A stretch of DNA of 49,026 nucleotides from contig JBOZIK010000001.1 of NCBI GenBank assembly GCA_051453625.1, forward strand, positions 138,764,465 through 138,813,490, written 5' to 3'. The notes beneath the pieces were generated by a model. That model was not told the origin of the DNA, made no database searches, and saw only the letters and a program-made list of their open reading frames with translations. Shown here piece after piece: positions 33,190 through 44,640 of this stretch. Both the position numbers and the translations under genes were made by a program. The DNA comes from Welwitschia mirabilis (lineage: Eukaryota > Gnetophyta > Gnetopsida > Welwitschiales). Each line of letters starts with the position of its first letter. Positions within the stretch are counted from its first letter, which is position 1.

Positions 33190-33200
33190 TAGTACCAAAA
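33190..33200 (-). other. Possible primer binding site
   Basis: Just inside the 5' LTR the minus strand reads TTTTGGTACTAGAAAGAGGG. TGG is the expected start of a PBS (complement of tRNA CCA-3'), and TGGTAC-AGA resembles the initiator-Met-type PBS TGGTATCAGAGC with differences. Only suggestive. Confidence 0.35.
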
Positions 33201-33204
33201 TCAT

Positions 33205-34144
33205 AAGTACTTAATTTGTTTATAAAGATGCAAAATTTTTAAAAAGATACTGGTAATGTACTAGAAATAAGTTAATTTATTAAACCTATATTTGTGAAAT
33301 ATTACTAAGAACTAATTAAGATAACCAAATATTTAATCAATTTAGTTTAGATTGTGTTGTTAAGATCATTCTTGATAACAATCAACCTAGACATCTTAAG
33401 TTGAAGATTAACCTTTGTAAAAGCATAAATGAGATATTATATATAAAGTACAAGATGGTAAAAAAAACATTACTAAAAATACTCAAAAATAATGTTGTGC
33501 ATCACTTATTTCTAAGTTCTATTATATCCTAATATCTACTAGCTATAGATACAATAGTAAAGAAATAAAGAAAAAAATTAACATTTAAAGTAATATAATG
33601 TTGCATCACATTTTAGGATAACTTTACAGCTTAAACCTAATTTTATTTTATGATCACATAAAAAACTGATTATAGTGCTTTCCTTTGCAAGTAATACTAG
33701 AGCTATGGAGATATTTGCTACTATTTTTAGAAGGTGTTAGAGATCTCCATTTTGGATCCTGAGTTTTAGGTCCTATCTTCTATTATTTCTAGTTTCTGCC
33801 TTCCTACTGAAGATGCCTCTTCTCCTCTCTTATTTTCCTTTTATCATTGTCATCCTTTCTCTTCCTTGATGGCTTCTCTTATTACTCCTTCAAAATAGCT
33901 AGATGGGAGTAGTAGTCCTATTTTTTAGCTATTCTATTATTTCTCCTATATTTTCTTATAAAGTGGTGTTTTCTTACCTGTCCAAAGATACCATGATGCA
34001 CAAACTATTGTGTAGATACATATAATAAATATTATTAATTACTAACTAATTCAAATATTAGGTTAGTATTAAGAAACATGGATTCATTAACACTACAAAC
34101 TGTCATAATAACATGAATCATGTACAAAATATTTTTGCTCATTA
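33205..34144 (-). repeat. 5' LTR of the 14 kb gypsy element
   Basis: Pairs with 20112-21039. On the minus strand it starts TAATGAGC at 34144 where the partner has TGATGAGC, a TG to TA change at the terminus. The pair shows many transitions. No clear 5-bp target-site duplication: ATAAG at 34145-34149 and ATAAA at 20109-20113 are only a weak candidate. Confidence 0.8.
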
Positions 34145-37100
34145 ATAAGCATATTGAATTTTCATGTTATAAATAAATTTTAATAATTAAAATAAGATTG
34201 TGACAATAAATGTCCTAACATAATCATTTAGGCATAAGTGGAATCACAATTTGTTATAACATGTTAATCTTTACATGATCTAATCCATGCTTATATTCAT
34301 TCATTAGACATTTGTATGTCATTTTCATTTTATTGATTTTTAATTAAAGTTAATCTTATCTTTGTTTATATAATAATTGCATGCTTTAGTACTAATTTGA
34401 ATTATTCCCATAGAAGAATGACATTATAATTATGTTAATTTGAATTAATCATAATACAACTCTATTATAACTTGATATAGAAGAGGACAAGTAGAAATAC
34501 AAGGCATGTTCACAACATAGATGGTTGAACTTTAATATTTTTATCAGAGACAAGTGGAAATACCATATAATGAAAATGTGAAAAATGGTAATATGAAACA
34601 CAAGGTATATACTCATAGTTAACTATAAGGTTTAGATATATATGAAACATGATAAGTTACATTCCTTTGTATAAGTTGAGGGAAGAGGGGACATCAAATT
34701 CAAAACTTCTAGTGCCTATACTTTTCCTTAAAATTATAGTCACCATGATTACATAGACAAATGATTTTATTAATAAATATTAAAATTGATTGACATTTCC
34801 AAAGACTTGAGAATTAAATTTAAGTTTTATTTAAGCCTTTTTATTATATCTTTTTTTATTTTTTCTTTTCTCCCTTTAATAATAAGTTATATTTTGATAA
34901 AGTTTGTAAACTTTAAGTTACATTAGATTTTATGACTGTTTTTACTTTTAAAGTTCTACTTTTAGTTGGAAGATATATTTTGAGTTAAATTTTAGTGAAG
35001 GGTATTAAAGTTGTATAGTATGTATATATTGCCTTATTCTTTACCATAGTTCCATATTACATTCATTGGCATGAAAACGTTAATTTGTTAGTTATTAAGT
35101 AATGAGTAGTTTGTACTAAAGTAATATTAGTTTTAGTATGCCATTTTAATACTTAGTCTACATATAAAAATAATATAGGAAAATATACATTATTATTAGG
35201 AATTTAAGATATTATATTATTTCATATTATACTTCTTCTTTTTAAAATGTATGCCTTTCTTACTTACCTTATCCAACCTTGTAAAAATTAAAAACTTATA
35301 AAAGGAAATTAGTTATTCCTTTTACTATAATGCATTATAATATTTATTTTTTTACATTTTAAGCTTTTGATAATGCAAAAAATAGTTAAAATTATATTAC
35401 AAAAGCCAAAGTCAAATTAATTTTTTAATGAGTTAACAAGTTTTGTATAGGATTTTCAGATGTGGCATACATAAGTGATGTTATAAAGTCAAAGGTGGTG
35501 GCATACACCATGATTTAGATCACTCTAGAAACTTGTAAACAAACATCTGTAACTCTGAGTTGTGAAATCTTGTTAGAGTAATTTATAGTCTTAAAAACCC
35601 TTTTTAAACTCTAAAAGGTTTTAGATCTCTTAACACTTAAATAAGAGTCTAATTACTTTTTTTTGTTCATGTCTACCTTTTGTTCATTCTTGGAGTAGTT
35701 TTGGATTATTCTTTGTTTTTTTTCCTTTCTATTATACCATTTTATTTCATATTCTTGCTTCTTTCCATTGCTACCAATCATTCTTCACTAAGGAGGAGGT
35801 ACAAAGAAATTATGAGCTATCTAGGGTTAAACATCAACTTGTAAGCATTTGAATGAGTTGTCATTAATGATAAATATTTATTAACTAATAAATAATTATT
35901 TCCCTTCCTTTATCATTCTTTTATTTTAATATGTCCAAATTATGTCTCATCGTTTTTAAGAATTTTCAAGAAATTTTGGCCTTTTTAAAGTATTTTTAGT
36001 AATGAAATAGGAATACGGTTAACTTCTAAAATTACATGTGAAGTTTTAGATTTCTATTAAAGTATTTAGAAAATAATTATATAATATTATTAACATAAAC
36101 TTACTAAAAGCAAAAAATTAATTCTCTTGTTACCTTCTTTCTCTACCATTTTCTTCTTTTGTCCTTTAAGAAAATGCATTAAAGTACATTCAAGAGATTC
36201 TCTCTTTATTACGTCCAATTTATTTTTTATATTTTTAATTAGCTAAAAAGATTTAATTTTTACTTTATTATTGGAAAATGATTTTTTCCTTGTTGTTATA
36301 ATCATTTCCAATCATTTTTAAGAAAAGCACGATTTCAGGCCATGCGTTGTAGTTATAACTTTTACAAATGTTTGAACCCTTCTGATATTAATTTTAATTT
36401 CATAAAGCCTTGTCTCCTTATTCTATATTAATCTTTACTAGAAATTGAACATCTAGCATTTCTTTACTAAGTTTGTGATATTTCTAGTAATCTTTTAATT
36501 GCAATTTTTATTAAATTTTAATTTGTCATCTCTTTCAAATTAGTTAATTTAGAATATCTTCTTATGAGTTAAGAGCTACTTTAGAATCACTTGGTATAAA
36601 ATTTTAAAGTATGTATTACTTTTTCTTATATGCTAATCAATTTTTTAATATTTAGGGTTTAAACCTTCCTTTGGTTTTGCACTATGTTTTTGCTTTCATG
36701 TATGGTATATTAATTTATGATGTTCTCATAAGTCCAAGGATGCCAAAATCACCGCGTCTTCTCTTAATCTTTTCTCTTTTCTTTTAATTATATGATAAAT
36801 ACAAATCCTTAAAACAAGTGATTTAAATAAAGTTTTATAATTTAGTTTTTTTAGAGTTAAAATACACCATATACATACAATAATTATGTTTGATTAATCT
36901 TTACCATATTTGTACTCAAAATGCTTAAATTTAGATCTTGTTTTCTTCATTAACCAAAACTTAATACTTCACTCTGTCATGTTTGTTTAATCATACATAA
37001 CTGCACGAGATGATTAAATTGCTTTGTTTCCATTGCTTATAATATATACAACCATAAGAAGGATTACATGAATTAGTTGTGTTACTTTTAATGGTCATGT

Positions 37101-37498
37101 CCTTTCTTTTAAAAATAAATGAAAATTTGTGTGTTTTAGCTTAATAAATCATATATGCCTAATTGCATGAATCTTTACTCTAAGGTATTTCTTTGACTTA
37201 TATAAGAATATTTAGATATGTTTAATAATTGTAAATAGTTTCGTATATGTCTTTTCTAATTTATGATACATTATTTAATAAAAATGGCAAAGGAAATTTA
37301 TAATACATGCTGGTAAAGTAAACCTTTTCAATAGTCAATTTTAATGAACACAAGCATTTATGTTCATTTGGTTTGGCCAAACTTTAGGTAATGAAAGTAT
37401 TCTCTAAAACACCTTTCATGTTCATTTAAAAACATGAAAGATAACAACATTATGATATCCTTTAAAACATAAAAATGTTATTGTATGCTTCAATTCTA
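34145..37498. other. Unassigned AT-rich DNA
   Basis: More than 3 kb of very AT-rich sequence on both strands without a readable protein domain, tandem array or LTR pair. A G-rich purine tract (GTTGAGGGAAGAGGGGACATC, about 34676-34696) looks PPT-like but has no partner. It is presumably ancient non-coding repeat or unique DNA. Confidence 0.4.
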
Positions 37499-37513
37499 AT
37501 AGTACTGAGACTT

Positions 37514-37773
37514 TTTTTTTTTTTTTGGGAAGAGATAGTGGGTAGGAAATTTTTGCACCACACAACTGCTCAGTGGTGCTTGGACTTACAGAATCTAAGC
37601 CATTTGTATTTTCCGCCTATAGCGAATAGGTAATTTTTGTGCCACATAAATGCCCAATGGCACTTGGGCTTACTGAATCTATTCCGTTTGTATTCCACGC
37701 CCCTAGGATTTAAACTTTGGACCTCTGGATTCATGTGTCTGTGACCTTATCACTCTGATAAGTAGTCATTGAC
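37514..37773 (-). mobile_element. tRNA-derived SINE with target-site duplications
   Basis: Read on the minus strand, the head has box A-like ATCAGAGTGATAAGG (37745-37760) and box B-like GTTTAAATCC (37706-37715). These have the spacing of the internal RNA polymerase III promoter of tRNA-derived SINEs. The body follows and the element ends in an A-tail (15 T on the plus strand, 37512-37526). It is flanked by 15-base direct repeats, ATAGTACTGAGACTT (37499-37513) and ATAGTATTGAGATTT (37774-37788), which differ by two C/T transitions. The body holds two tandem copies of an 87-base unit. Length is about 260 bases, normal for a SINE. Confidence 0.8.
37528..37702. repeat. Two tandem 87-bp units in the SINE body
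   Basis: Copy 1 (about 37530-37615) contains GGTAGGAAATTTTTGCACCA, TGGTGCTTGGACTTAC and CCATTTGTATT. Copy 2 (about 37616-37702) contains AGGTAATTTTTGTGCCA, TGGCACTTGGGCTTAC and CCGTTTGTATT. Both have the same order and spacing and have diverged by many substitutions. The duplication may define a SINE subfamily. Confidence 0.75.
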
Positions 37774-37788
37774 ATAGTATTGAGATTT

Positions 37789-37965
37789 ATTTTTAAGTAT
37801 ATATAATGTTTATATTATTAAAATAAATACATTATATAAAATGTCATGGTATACTTGTTTATCTTATAATATTCAGAATGATGTATACAAACTCTATTTT
37901 AAAATAATATTTAAATAAGCCTAAAGATAATTTGAGAAGGAAGTTTGATTAAATATAACATACTT
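37789..37965. other. AT-rich spacer
   Basis: No feature recognised between the SINE target-site duplication and the CpG-richer block. Confidence 0.5.
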
Positions 37966-38188
37966 AATGGCACTTCTCGTCACCTTTAAAATACCAATGA
38001 ACGGAACAGTTGAGAGGAAAACAAAGAAGAAGTTGAGGCATCCAATTTCTTAGCTCTCTTGAGAACTAAACTTCATTATTTTATTATTCTGTCACGTCAT
38101 CAGAGAGGAAAGTTACTCAACGGTACCACCGTTTCCAGACTTTTAAGAAATTGGCTTGCGGGTTTGTTATTTACAGATACCCCTTTTC
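37966..38188. other. CpG-richer, unassigned block before a gap
   Basis: This block holds about six CpG in roughly 220 bases, where most of the window shows one or two per kb. It includes CACGTCATC (38093-38101), which on the minus strand reads GATGACGTG, a TGACG/ACGT-type bZIP site. A plus-strand open stretch reads GKLLNGTTVSRLLRNWLAGL. It stops at a 100-N gap (38189-38288). I cannot assign it. It could be a young or unmethylated insertion, a promoter piece, or the edge of a gene hidden by the gap. Confidence 0.3.
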
Positions 38189-38288
38189 NNNNNNNNNNNN
38201 NNNNNNNNNNNNNNNNNNNNNNNNNNNNNNNNNNNNNNNNNNNNNNNNNNNNNNNNNNNNNNNNNNNNNNNNNNNNNNNNNNNNNNNN

Positions 38289-38456
38289 CCTGTCCAAAGA
38301 TACCATGATGCACAAACCATTGTATAGATAGATATAATAAATATTACTAACTACTAACTAACTAAAATATTAAGTTAGTATTAAGAAATATGGATTCATT
38401 AACATCACAAAGTATCATAATAATGTAAATTATTTATAAAATATCTTAGCTCATCA
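38289..38456 (-). repeat. Third partial copy of the 14 kb element's LTR
   Basis: From CCTGTCCAAAGATACCATGA at 38289 to GCTCATCA at 38456 it aligns with 33977-34144 (and 20850-21039). On the minus strand it starts TGATGAGC like the intact LTR. It is truncated on the left by a 100-N gap. It is a solo LTR or the end of another copy of the same family. Confidence 0.8.
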
Positions 38457-39121
38457 CACTCTAAATAGAAGAATCTAATACAAGTTTTATGCATAAGAAA
38501 TGTCATATGCATACAATATCCAATAATTCAATATAAACATGGATACTAAAACATTAGATTAATAAACTTTGTTAACTCTGTAAAGTGAGCTAGCTGGAAA
38601 GGATAATAATAATGAAAAAAAATACTATAATAAGAATAACAATGACCAAGAAAATATAAAAGCATATACTCCAATACACAATACATTTTCTTAAAAGAAG
38701 GAGATAATACAACTATAAAATAAGTGAAGATATCTATTTGAAATGCTAAAGGTTGTGGAGGGTTTTTTATATGCAAAAGTAAAATAGAGCATAGGAAAAT
38801 AATCAAAACACAAAACAAAAAATAGAAAAGCACAAAAATTAAAATTATACAAATTATTTTCTATAGGATCAATTGAATGAATTACAATTGCATTGCACAC
38901 ATTCTGTTGTGGCATAGTATAGTTTATACATTAAAAAAAAGGACATAAATTTTCATGAAGAAACTTTAAAAATATGTGATACTTCATTTAGGTTAATTAA
39001 TTAATTTATTTCATAAAATAAGACTTATAATTTTTTTATTTAGTAGGATGAAATGGTTTTAGTTAAAAAAGATAAGATATATTATGTATTATGTTTTATC
39101 TAACTCTTGTTTCATCTAATA
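38457..39121 (-). repeat. Putative Ty1/copia 3' LTR
   Basis: Starts (minus strand) at 39121 with TATTAGATG, directly after a purine tract TTGAGGAAAAG (39132-39122) that follows the copia RNase H end. That is the usual RNase H - PPT - LTR order. The canonical TG start has become TA. The opposite end is not resolved, and there is no second copy in the window to confirm length. Open frames inside it (38546-38915) are shadows. Confidence 0.45.
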
Positions 39122-39735
39122 CTTTTCCTCAAAATTCTAGATCCTTCTCTTTGATTTGTAGAGCTTCCATGAAATACTAAAATTTGCTTTTTCTAATCAC
39201 CTTTATAAGTCCATTTGCTATTTATCATCAAGTAATAAGGTAGCTTAAATAAATGAATTCTTTTAAGTCTAACTCCCTAACGTAGTGGAACTTGATCTTG
39301 ATGCGCTTCATTCTTTCATGAAATATGGTGTTCTTCACTAGTTTGATTGTGCTTTGATTATCATAATGAATGAAAATTAGAGTTTATAATTCTTTGTTAA
39401 TATTGTTTAGGATTTGATGGATACATTTCAGTTCACAGCATAAAGTTACTATTGCAATATGTTATGCTTTAGTAGAAGAGAGTGTAGTTACCTTTTATTT
39501 TTGTCTTAGCTACTAGATTATGTTTTCATTAAGATGAATCACATAACCTATAACTGATCCACCATCTTTAGGTACAACCAAATCTACATTTGTATAACCA
39601 ACTAAACTTTCTTTGACTTTTTTAAATATTATGCCATATTCTATTCTTTTGACTAGATATTTTAATATGTTGATCATGAACTTCATGTATGTTTTACTTG
39701 GAGAATGCATAATTAATGAAGCCTGAATTTTGAAA
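39122..39735 (-). pseudogene. Ty1/copia RT-RNase H C-terminal fragment
   Basis: The minus strand 39710-39513 reads MHSPSKTYMKFMINILKYLV, then KRIEYGIIFKK, GYTNVDLV and SVIGYVIHLNENII. This matches the copia block M..P...H......ILRYLK.T...GL.F / GY.DADWAG....R.STSGY. It continues TTLSSTKA (the usual ALSSAEAE), HYDNQSTIKLVKNTIFHERM (the usual CDNQSAI.LA.NPV.H.RTKHI), IKIKFHYVRE, and an IANGLIKV (LADIFTK) region. The catalytic first Asp survives as N-V-D. Sequence upstream of RT is absent, so the element is truncated at about 39735. Confidence 0.85.
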
Positions 39736-40300
39736 AAAATTAAGGTATTAATAGTTAATATCTTACATTAGTTTTTGAATTTTAATATTGCATTTAGAGG
39801 TATTTTTTCACTTTTTAGGTGACAAGTACTTTGGACACTCAATGAGCTCAAAACTATACATTATGATCTAATTCTAGGCTCTACACGATGCTTGCAATCA
39901 AGAGATCAAGATTGAGGGTGAAAATANNNNNNNNNNNNNNNNNNNNNNNNNNNNNNNNNNNNNNNNNNNNNNNNNNNNNNNNNNNNNNNNNNNNNNNNNN
40001 NNNNNNNNNNNNNNNNNNNNNNNNNNAAGTACTTTGGACACTCAATGAGCTCAAAACTATACATTATGATCTAATTCGAGGCTCTACACGATGCTTGCAA
40101 TCAAGAGATCAAGATTGAGGGTGAAAATATGGATCATGGATGACTAATATCAAAGCTCTATAACATATATCATCCTCTTATTGATGTGATGATTCTGACT
40201 AGTTCTGACACTAGATGTATGACTTTGAATGACATCAGAGCCTTGCAAGACATTGGTACCTTGGAAAATTGCATTCCAAGTAAGTAAAAATTAATAAATT
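39736..40300. other. Unassigned; 100-N gap with duplicated flanks
   Basis: Nearly identical stretches of about 100 bases, starting AAGTACTTTGGACACTCAAT, lie at 39830-39926 and 40027-40128 on both sides of the 100-N gap 39927-40026. I see one clear difference (CTAGGC/CGAGGC). This is most likely one locus assembled twice at a contig junction. No protein domain is recognised. Confidence 0.7.
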
Positions 40301-43300
40301 CATGTAATGCAAGGCTTAAAGGATAAAATTGAATCAAGTTTTATTTTTTGATACCTATGGCACTGTAGCACCAAGTACAAAAGTAAATTGGCACTGCAGC
40401 ATCGTGTGATAGTTTTGCAAAAATAAACATGAATCACATATGCTAATTTGGTGGTTTTAGTAACTCCTCAACATGCAACTAATTCTAGAGTGCCTATAAA
40501 AATACCCCTCAGGTTCCCATATCATAAGGAACACATTATCATACTATTATTATGCCATTTTTACCATTCTAAAACTTTGGAAAAGGATTCTTCATCATTT
40601 CTATCTCATTTTCTTCATTTCAAAGTTGATCTTCTATTTACGTAAACTTTGAAAACTTCTAAATTCCTCATTCTCATCTTTTATTGTTATTCAGAACCAT
40701 TCTCAGCCTCCTAAAGCCTTTTATAATCTATTTTTACATCATCTTTTCTTTCCTTTCCATTCATCCAGAGGGCATTGTAGGGGTGGTAAAGTGCATTTGA
40801 CTGGGCAGTGTAAGAGGAGGAGAAAGCATTAAATCTTATAAGAAATTCGATGAGGGACTAATGAAAAAGGCTGTTCATTCTTATGAAATCAATAAGTGTT
40901 CCTTTTCTTTATGTTTTTTGTCATTTTTATTACTTTATTTATGCATTTTTATCTTGATTTTCTTTTAATGTAATTAGACTTTTTTATAGCTTAAATCATA
41001 ACTAGTACTAATTAGATTGTAGAGAAATTAGTACCTTTCATAGCAATATGAGTTTTTGCATGTTTGATAACTCTTCATTAAAAGAAATCATGTGTTTTGT
41101 TTTTCTTCTCTCTTTGTTGCTCCCTTCTTTTCATTTTCTAGTACATTTCCCATGATTCCATCTTTCCTCTAAAGTAATCGATGTTGAATTTATATTATCT
41201 CCTCTCTAGTAGTAGTAGAATGGTCTAAAAATTTATTATTTATACTTTTATGAAATCAAATTTATTCTTTGTTGCAAGAATTCTTCTCTCTTCTTTCTTC
41301 TTTCTAAAAATCAAAGTAGAATAGTTAATTTTAGAACTTTTCTGCCATAACTTTTTATTTGCAACTCCTATGGTNNNNNNNNNNNNNNNNNNNNNNNNNN
41401 NNNNNNNNNAAAAACTTTGTTTAGAAAATTATCAGAACTAAGGTCAGTCTCCAAAACTCGTTTTTTGGCCATTTTCAGTCTTAGTTACAGTTTTACTTAA
41501 ATTTCTGATCTGTCAAATATTATTTCTTCTGATTTTGCATACTCATTTTTTTAGTCATTTTTAATGTTTTTTAGTAATTCAAGATTTTATATCATAGTAT
41601 TTTTAGAGTAATTTTAGAATATGAAATAAAGTTATTGTCAAGTTTTATAATTTGTTTAATATTCTTGGTCAAAGTATGATTAACTATATTTTTTTGTAGT
41701 TTTCTATGAACTGTTTTTGATTGGTTGCAATCGAATCTTTAATCTTAAATATTCAGTTTTAGAAACTTATTTTATGGCATATTCTGAGTATTTTGAGGGT
41801 TCTAAAATTTTCTTNNNNNNNNNNNNNNNNNNNNNNNNNNNNNNNNNNNNNNNNNNNNNNNNNNNNNNNNNNNNNNNNNNNNNNNNNNNNNNNNNNNNNN
41901 NNNNNNNNNNNNNNNNNNNNNNNNNNNNNNNNNNNNNNNNNNNNNNNNNNNNNNNNNNNNNNNNNNNNNNNNNNNNNNNNNNNNNNNNNNNNNNNNNNNN
42001 NNNNNNNNNNNNNNNNNNNNNNNNNNNNNNNNNNNNNNNNNNNNNNNNNNNNNNNNNNNNNNNNNNNNNNNNNNNNNNNNNNNNNNNNNNNNNNNNNNNN
42101 NNNNNNNNNNNNNNNNNNNNNNNNNNNNNNNNNNNNNNNNNNNNNNNGCAATCGATTCTACTTAATCTTAAATATTCAGTTTTACAAACTTATTTTATGG
42201 CATATTCTGAGTATTTTGAGGGTTCTAAAATTTTCTAAGTCAATTTCTTTAAATTCTCTCTCCATTTTCTCTCTCTTATTCATTTCTTCTTATTTTATTG
42301 GTCAAAACAACTCGAAATTAACTAGGATTACTTTGATTTAATGAACATTCTTATGCTAGTTTTTATCAATTTTATATTGATTTAAACTCTGATTTTGATG
42401 TTTTAATGTTTCTATAATTCATTTTATTCTTAAATAAAGAGTTATCTTTCAAGTCATATATGTTGCAATTTAGCGAAACTCTTGTTGTTATCAAATGGTT
42501 TGCCTAGTTAATTTGAAGAATTTAGATTTAAAAATATTATATTTTGATTCTAAATTTATGTACATCTACATATAATGAATTATTATGTTTGAATTACCTG
42601 ATCATGTTCATTTAATATGAAATAAAAAGTTAACTTTTCAAGGAAAATTATTTTAACATATGAAAATAACTTAGGTAAATTTAAATGTTTAAATTTATTT
42701 GCTTATTCATATAAATTATAAATAATCTTTAGAATCTTATGAATGTTTATAAAAGATTACTTCTTTTGATTTTATTATATTTCCACTTTCCCATCTTGTG
42801 AATTTATGCTTTTACACATGTAATTTTTCATGATTAGTTTATGTCATGTGTGTTAAATTAGTTTTATGTTACTTAAGGGAAATAGTTATTTTATCATATA
42901 AAATAATAGTTTGATAAGGGAATTTTAATATTTCCATAAGAATTCATATTAAGTGGTCTGTTGGTTCAATACTCATGTGCTTTCACTATATTTGCAATTC
43001 GACATAGGAGATTTCTTTATGATGCAATTTAAATGTTCTATACTTAATTTTCTTTCCCTAAGTTGAATTATCATTTTAAGTATACATTTATTTTCGTAAA
43101 GGCTCAGAGTGTAACTTCTTATTTTAAAAATTAATTTTTATTTCATTTAAAATTAGTGTCGTTATAGGGGAACACTTATTATTATTACGTGAAATATTAT
43201 ACCTATCTTTGAGAATTTATATACACTATTAGAAGTTGATTGTTTTTAGGTTCTTTCAATATTACAATTGCATTTATAAGCCCATAAGCACTACATTACT

Positions 43301-43440
43301 CCATCAATCCTTTCAAACGCCAACTCTTAGTACTTTTTCATGCATCTCCTTTTCTTCCTGATTATCTTATTCATTCATGAGTAGAAATTGGATTCATACA
43401 AGTAAATGGTTGCATAGTTCTGAACCATCTTTACCTTGTA
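40300..43440 (+). other. Possible 5' LTR/leader region of the plus-strand gypsy
   Basis: About 3 kb upstream of gag without readable protein. A good TATA box (TATAAAAATA, 40495-40504) is followed by CT-rich sequence, as in LTR U3/R junctions. LTR edges and a PBS are not identified, and the partner LTR would lie outside the window. It includes N gaps 41375-41409 and 41815-42147. The latter is flanked by about 90 bases of near-identical sequence (41722-41814 and 42148-42238). Confidence 0.35.
40495..40504 (+). promoter_or_regulatory. TATA box candidate
   Basis: TATAAAAATA in a less AT-rich context, followed by CCCCTCAGG and later pyrimidine-rich sequence. It is a plausible LTR promoter for the Athila-like element downstream. 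No start site can be seen. Confidence 0.35.
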
Positions 43441-43459
43441 ATTCACCTCCACCTTTGAC

Positions 43460-44640
43460 TTTATCTTCACTTGAATTTAACATGTTTGCTTAAGCTTCAA
43501 ATATTTTTTATTATCATATGACTATCTTTGCCCATACTTCTGAATCTTAATCTACTCTTGGTCAACTTTTTGAAGGTTGTCAAACCAACTCTCCTATTTC
43601 TTTTACCCATGATGCTTCAATATCCATTAAAAAACTTAAGTATTTTCTAACTTTTCATTTTTAAATCATAAGAATCCTTATGAGTTTCTTAAAGAATTTG
43701 ACTTAGTTTGCAAGATCACTCCTCAAGCTTATTTTGAAGAATCTAAATTAGCAATTCTTNNNNNNNNNNNNNNNNNNNNNNNNNNNNNNNNNNNNNNNNN
43801 NNNNNNNNNNNNNNNNNNNNNNNNNNNNNNNNNNNNNNNNAATGAAGCTTTCATTAAGAAATGTCTTCCTACTACTTGTATTAATTAAACGAAAAATCTT
43901 ATTAGTAGTTTCAAGCAATCTTTAACTAAATCTTATTCTAAACCTTTTGAGTGTTTTTAAGATATTCTAATTTAAAATCTCAATCATTATTTTGAATATT
44001 GGATATTATTTCAATTTTTTCTAGAATCTCTTGATTACAAAAACTAGAAAAAATTAGTAGAAAAATTAACTACTAAAGATTTATTAAATTCTACACCTGA
44101 TGAAGCAAAGAAAGAATTAGAAGACTTAGTAAAAGTTATTCAAAAGGAGGGAAAATGTTGATAAAGTACCATGTTAGAAGTAAATTTAGCTTGAATGAAC
44201 TTCTTCACAAGGATAAATCTCATGATGAATTAACAAAGAAAATGGAAGTTTAATGGGTTCAACTTAAAAATCTTAAATTAGAACAAGTAAAACTTAACAA
44301 ATTTCAACTCAACCTTCTTTAAGTTAATATTTTTGTGAGTTGTATCAAGTACAGAGCTATTCCATTAAATTTTCTAACAACTTTAATATAGCTCAAAATG
44401 CTTTACATCATCATCATATTTCTAAAGCTCATGGCTTTAATCAAAATTATCATTTTTCTACACCATTAAATAGGCATCCTAACTCTCATCTAAATAATTT
44501 TCATCTAAATTCCTTGAAATAATTAATCTCAATGGCAACCTAAATCTTTACCTCTTCCTTCTCCACAAGAGAATAAATTAGAAGAAATAATGAGGTTGTT
44601 AGTTAATCAAATGGGATAAATACAATAAATAATTAATTTT
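43460..44640 (+). pseudogene. Athila-like gag remnant with degenerate zinc knuckle
   Basis: The plus strand reads ISFTHDASISIKKLKYFLTF near 43590-43650, then PYEFLKEFDLVCKITPQAYF with EESKLAIL near 43679-43760, up to an N gap (43760-43840). After the gap come FIKKCLPTTCI and KKLVEKLTTKDLLNSTPDEA near 44045-44110. A knuckle at 44334-44375 reads C-E-L-Y-Q-V-Q-S-Y-S-I-K-F-S: knuckle spacing with second Cys to Tyr (TAT), His to Tyr (TAT) and last Cys to Ser. A His/Asn-rich segment (44395-44520) and QENKLEEIMRLLVNQMG (44565-44615) follow, as in Athila gag tails. Confidence 0.65.

Larger units (their letters stand above)
20112..34144 (-). mobile_element. Ty3/gypsy LTR retrotransposon, about 14 kb, two LTRs
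   Basis: Two related LTRs of about 930-940 bases (20112-21039 and about 33205-34144) enclose minus-strand gag, PR, RT, RNase H and INT remnants in that order, then a long spacer and an accessory coiled-coil frame before the 3' LTR. A PPT-like tract precedes the 3' LTR. In a sampled stretch (20254-20351 against 33345-33442) I count 9 differences in about 98 positions, 7 of them transitions, so the insertion is old. LTR starts read TGATGAGC (3' LTR) and TAATGAGC (5' LTR). Gaps at 21004-21013, 25632-26395, 27451-27613, 28817-29219 and 29694-29703 leave parts unseen. The pol order (RNase H before INT) identifies Ty3/gypsy. Lineage looks Athila/Tat-like rather than chromovirus. Confidence 0.8.

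Noticed and set aside
38546-38915. Phe/Tyr-rich minus-strand open frames
   Set aside because: They lie in the putative copia LTR and are low-complexity.
44340-44522. Small His/Asn-rich gene
   Set aside because: It is the tail of the Athila-like gag just after the degenerate zinc knuckle.
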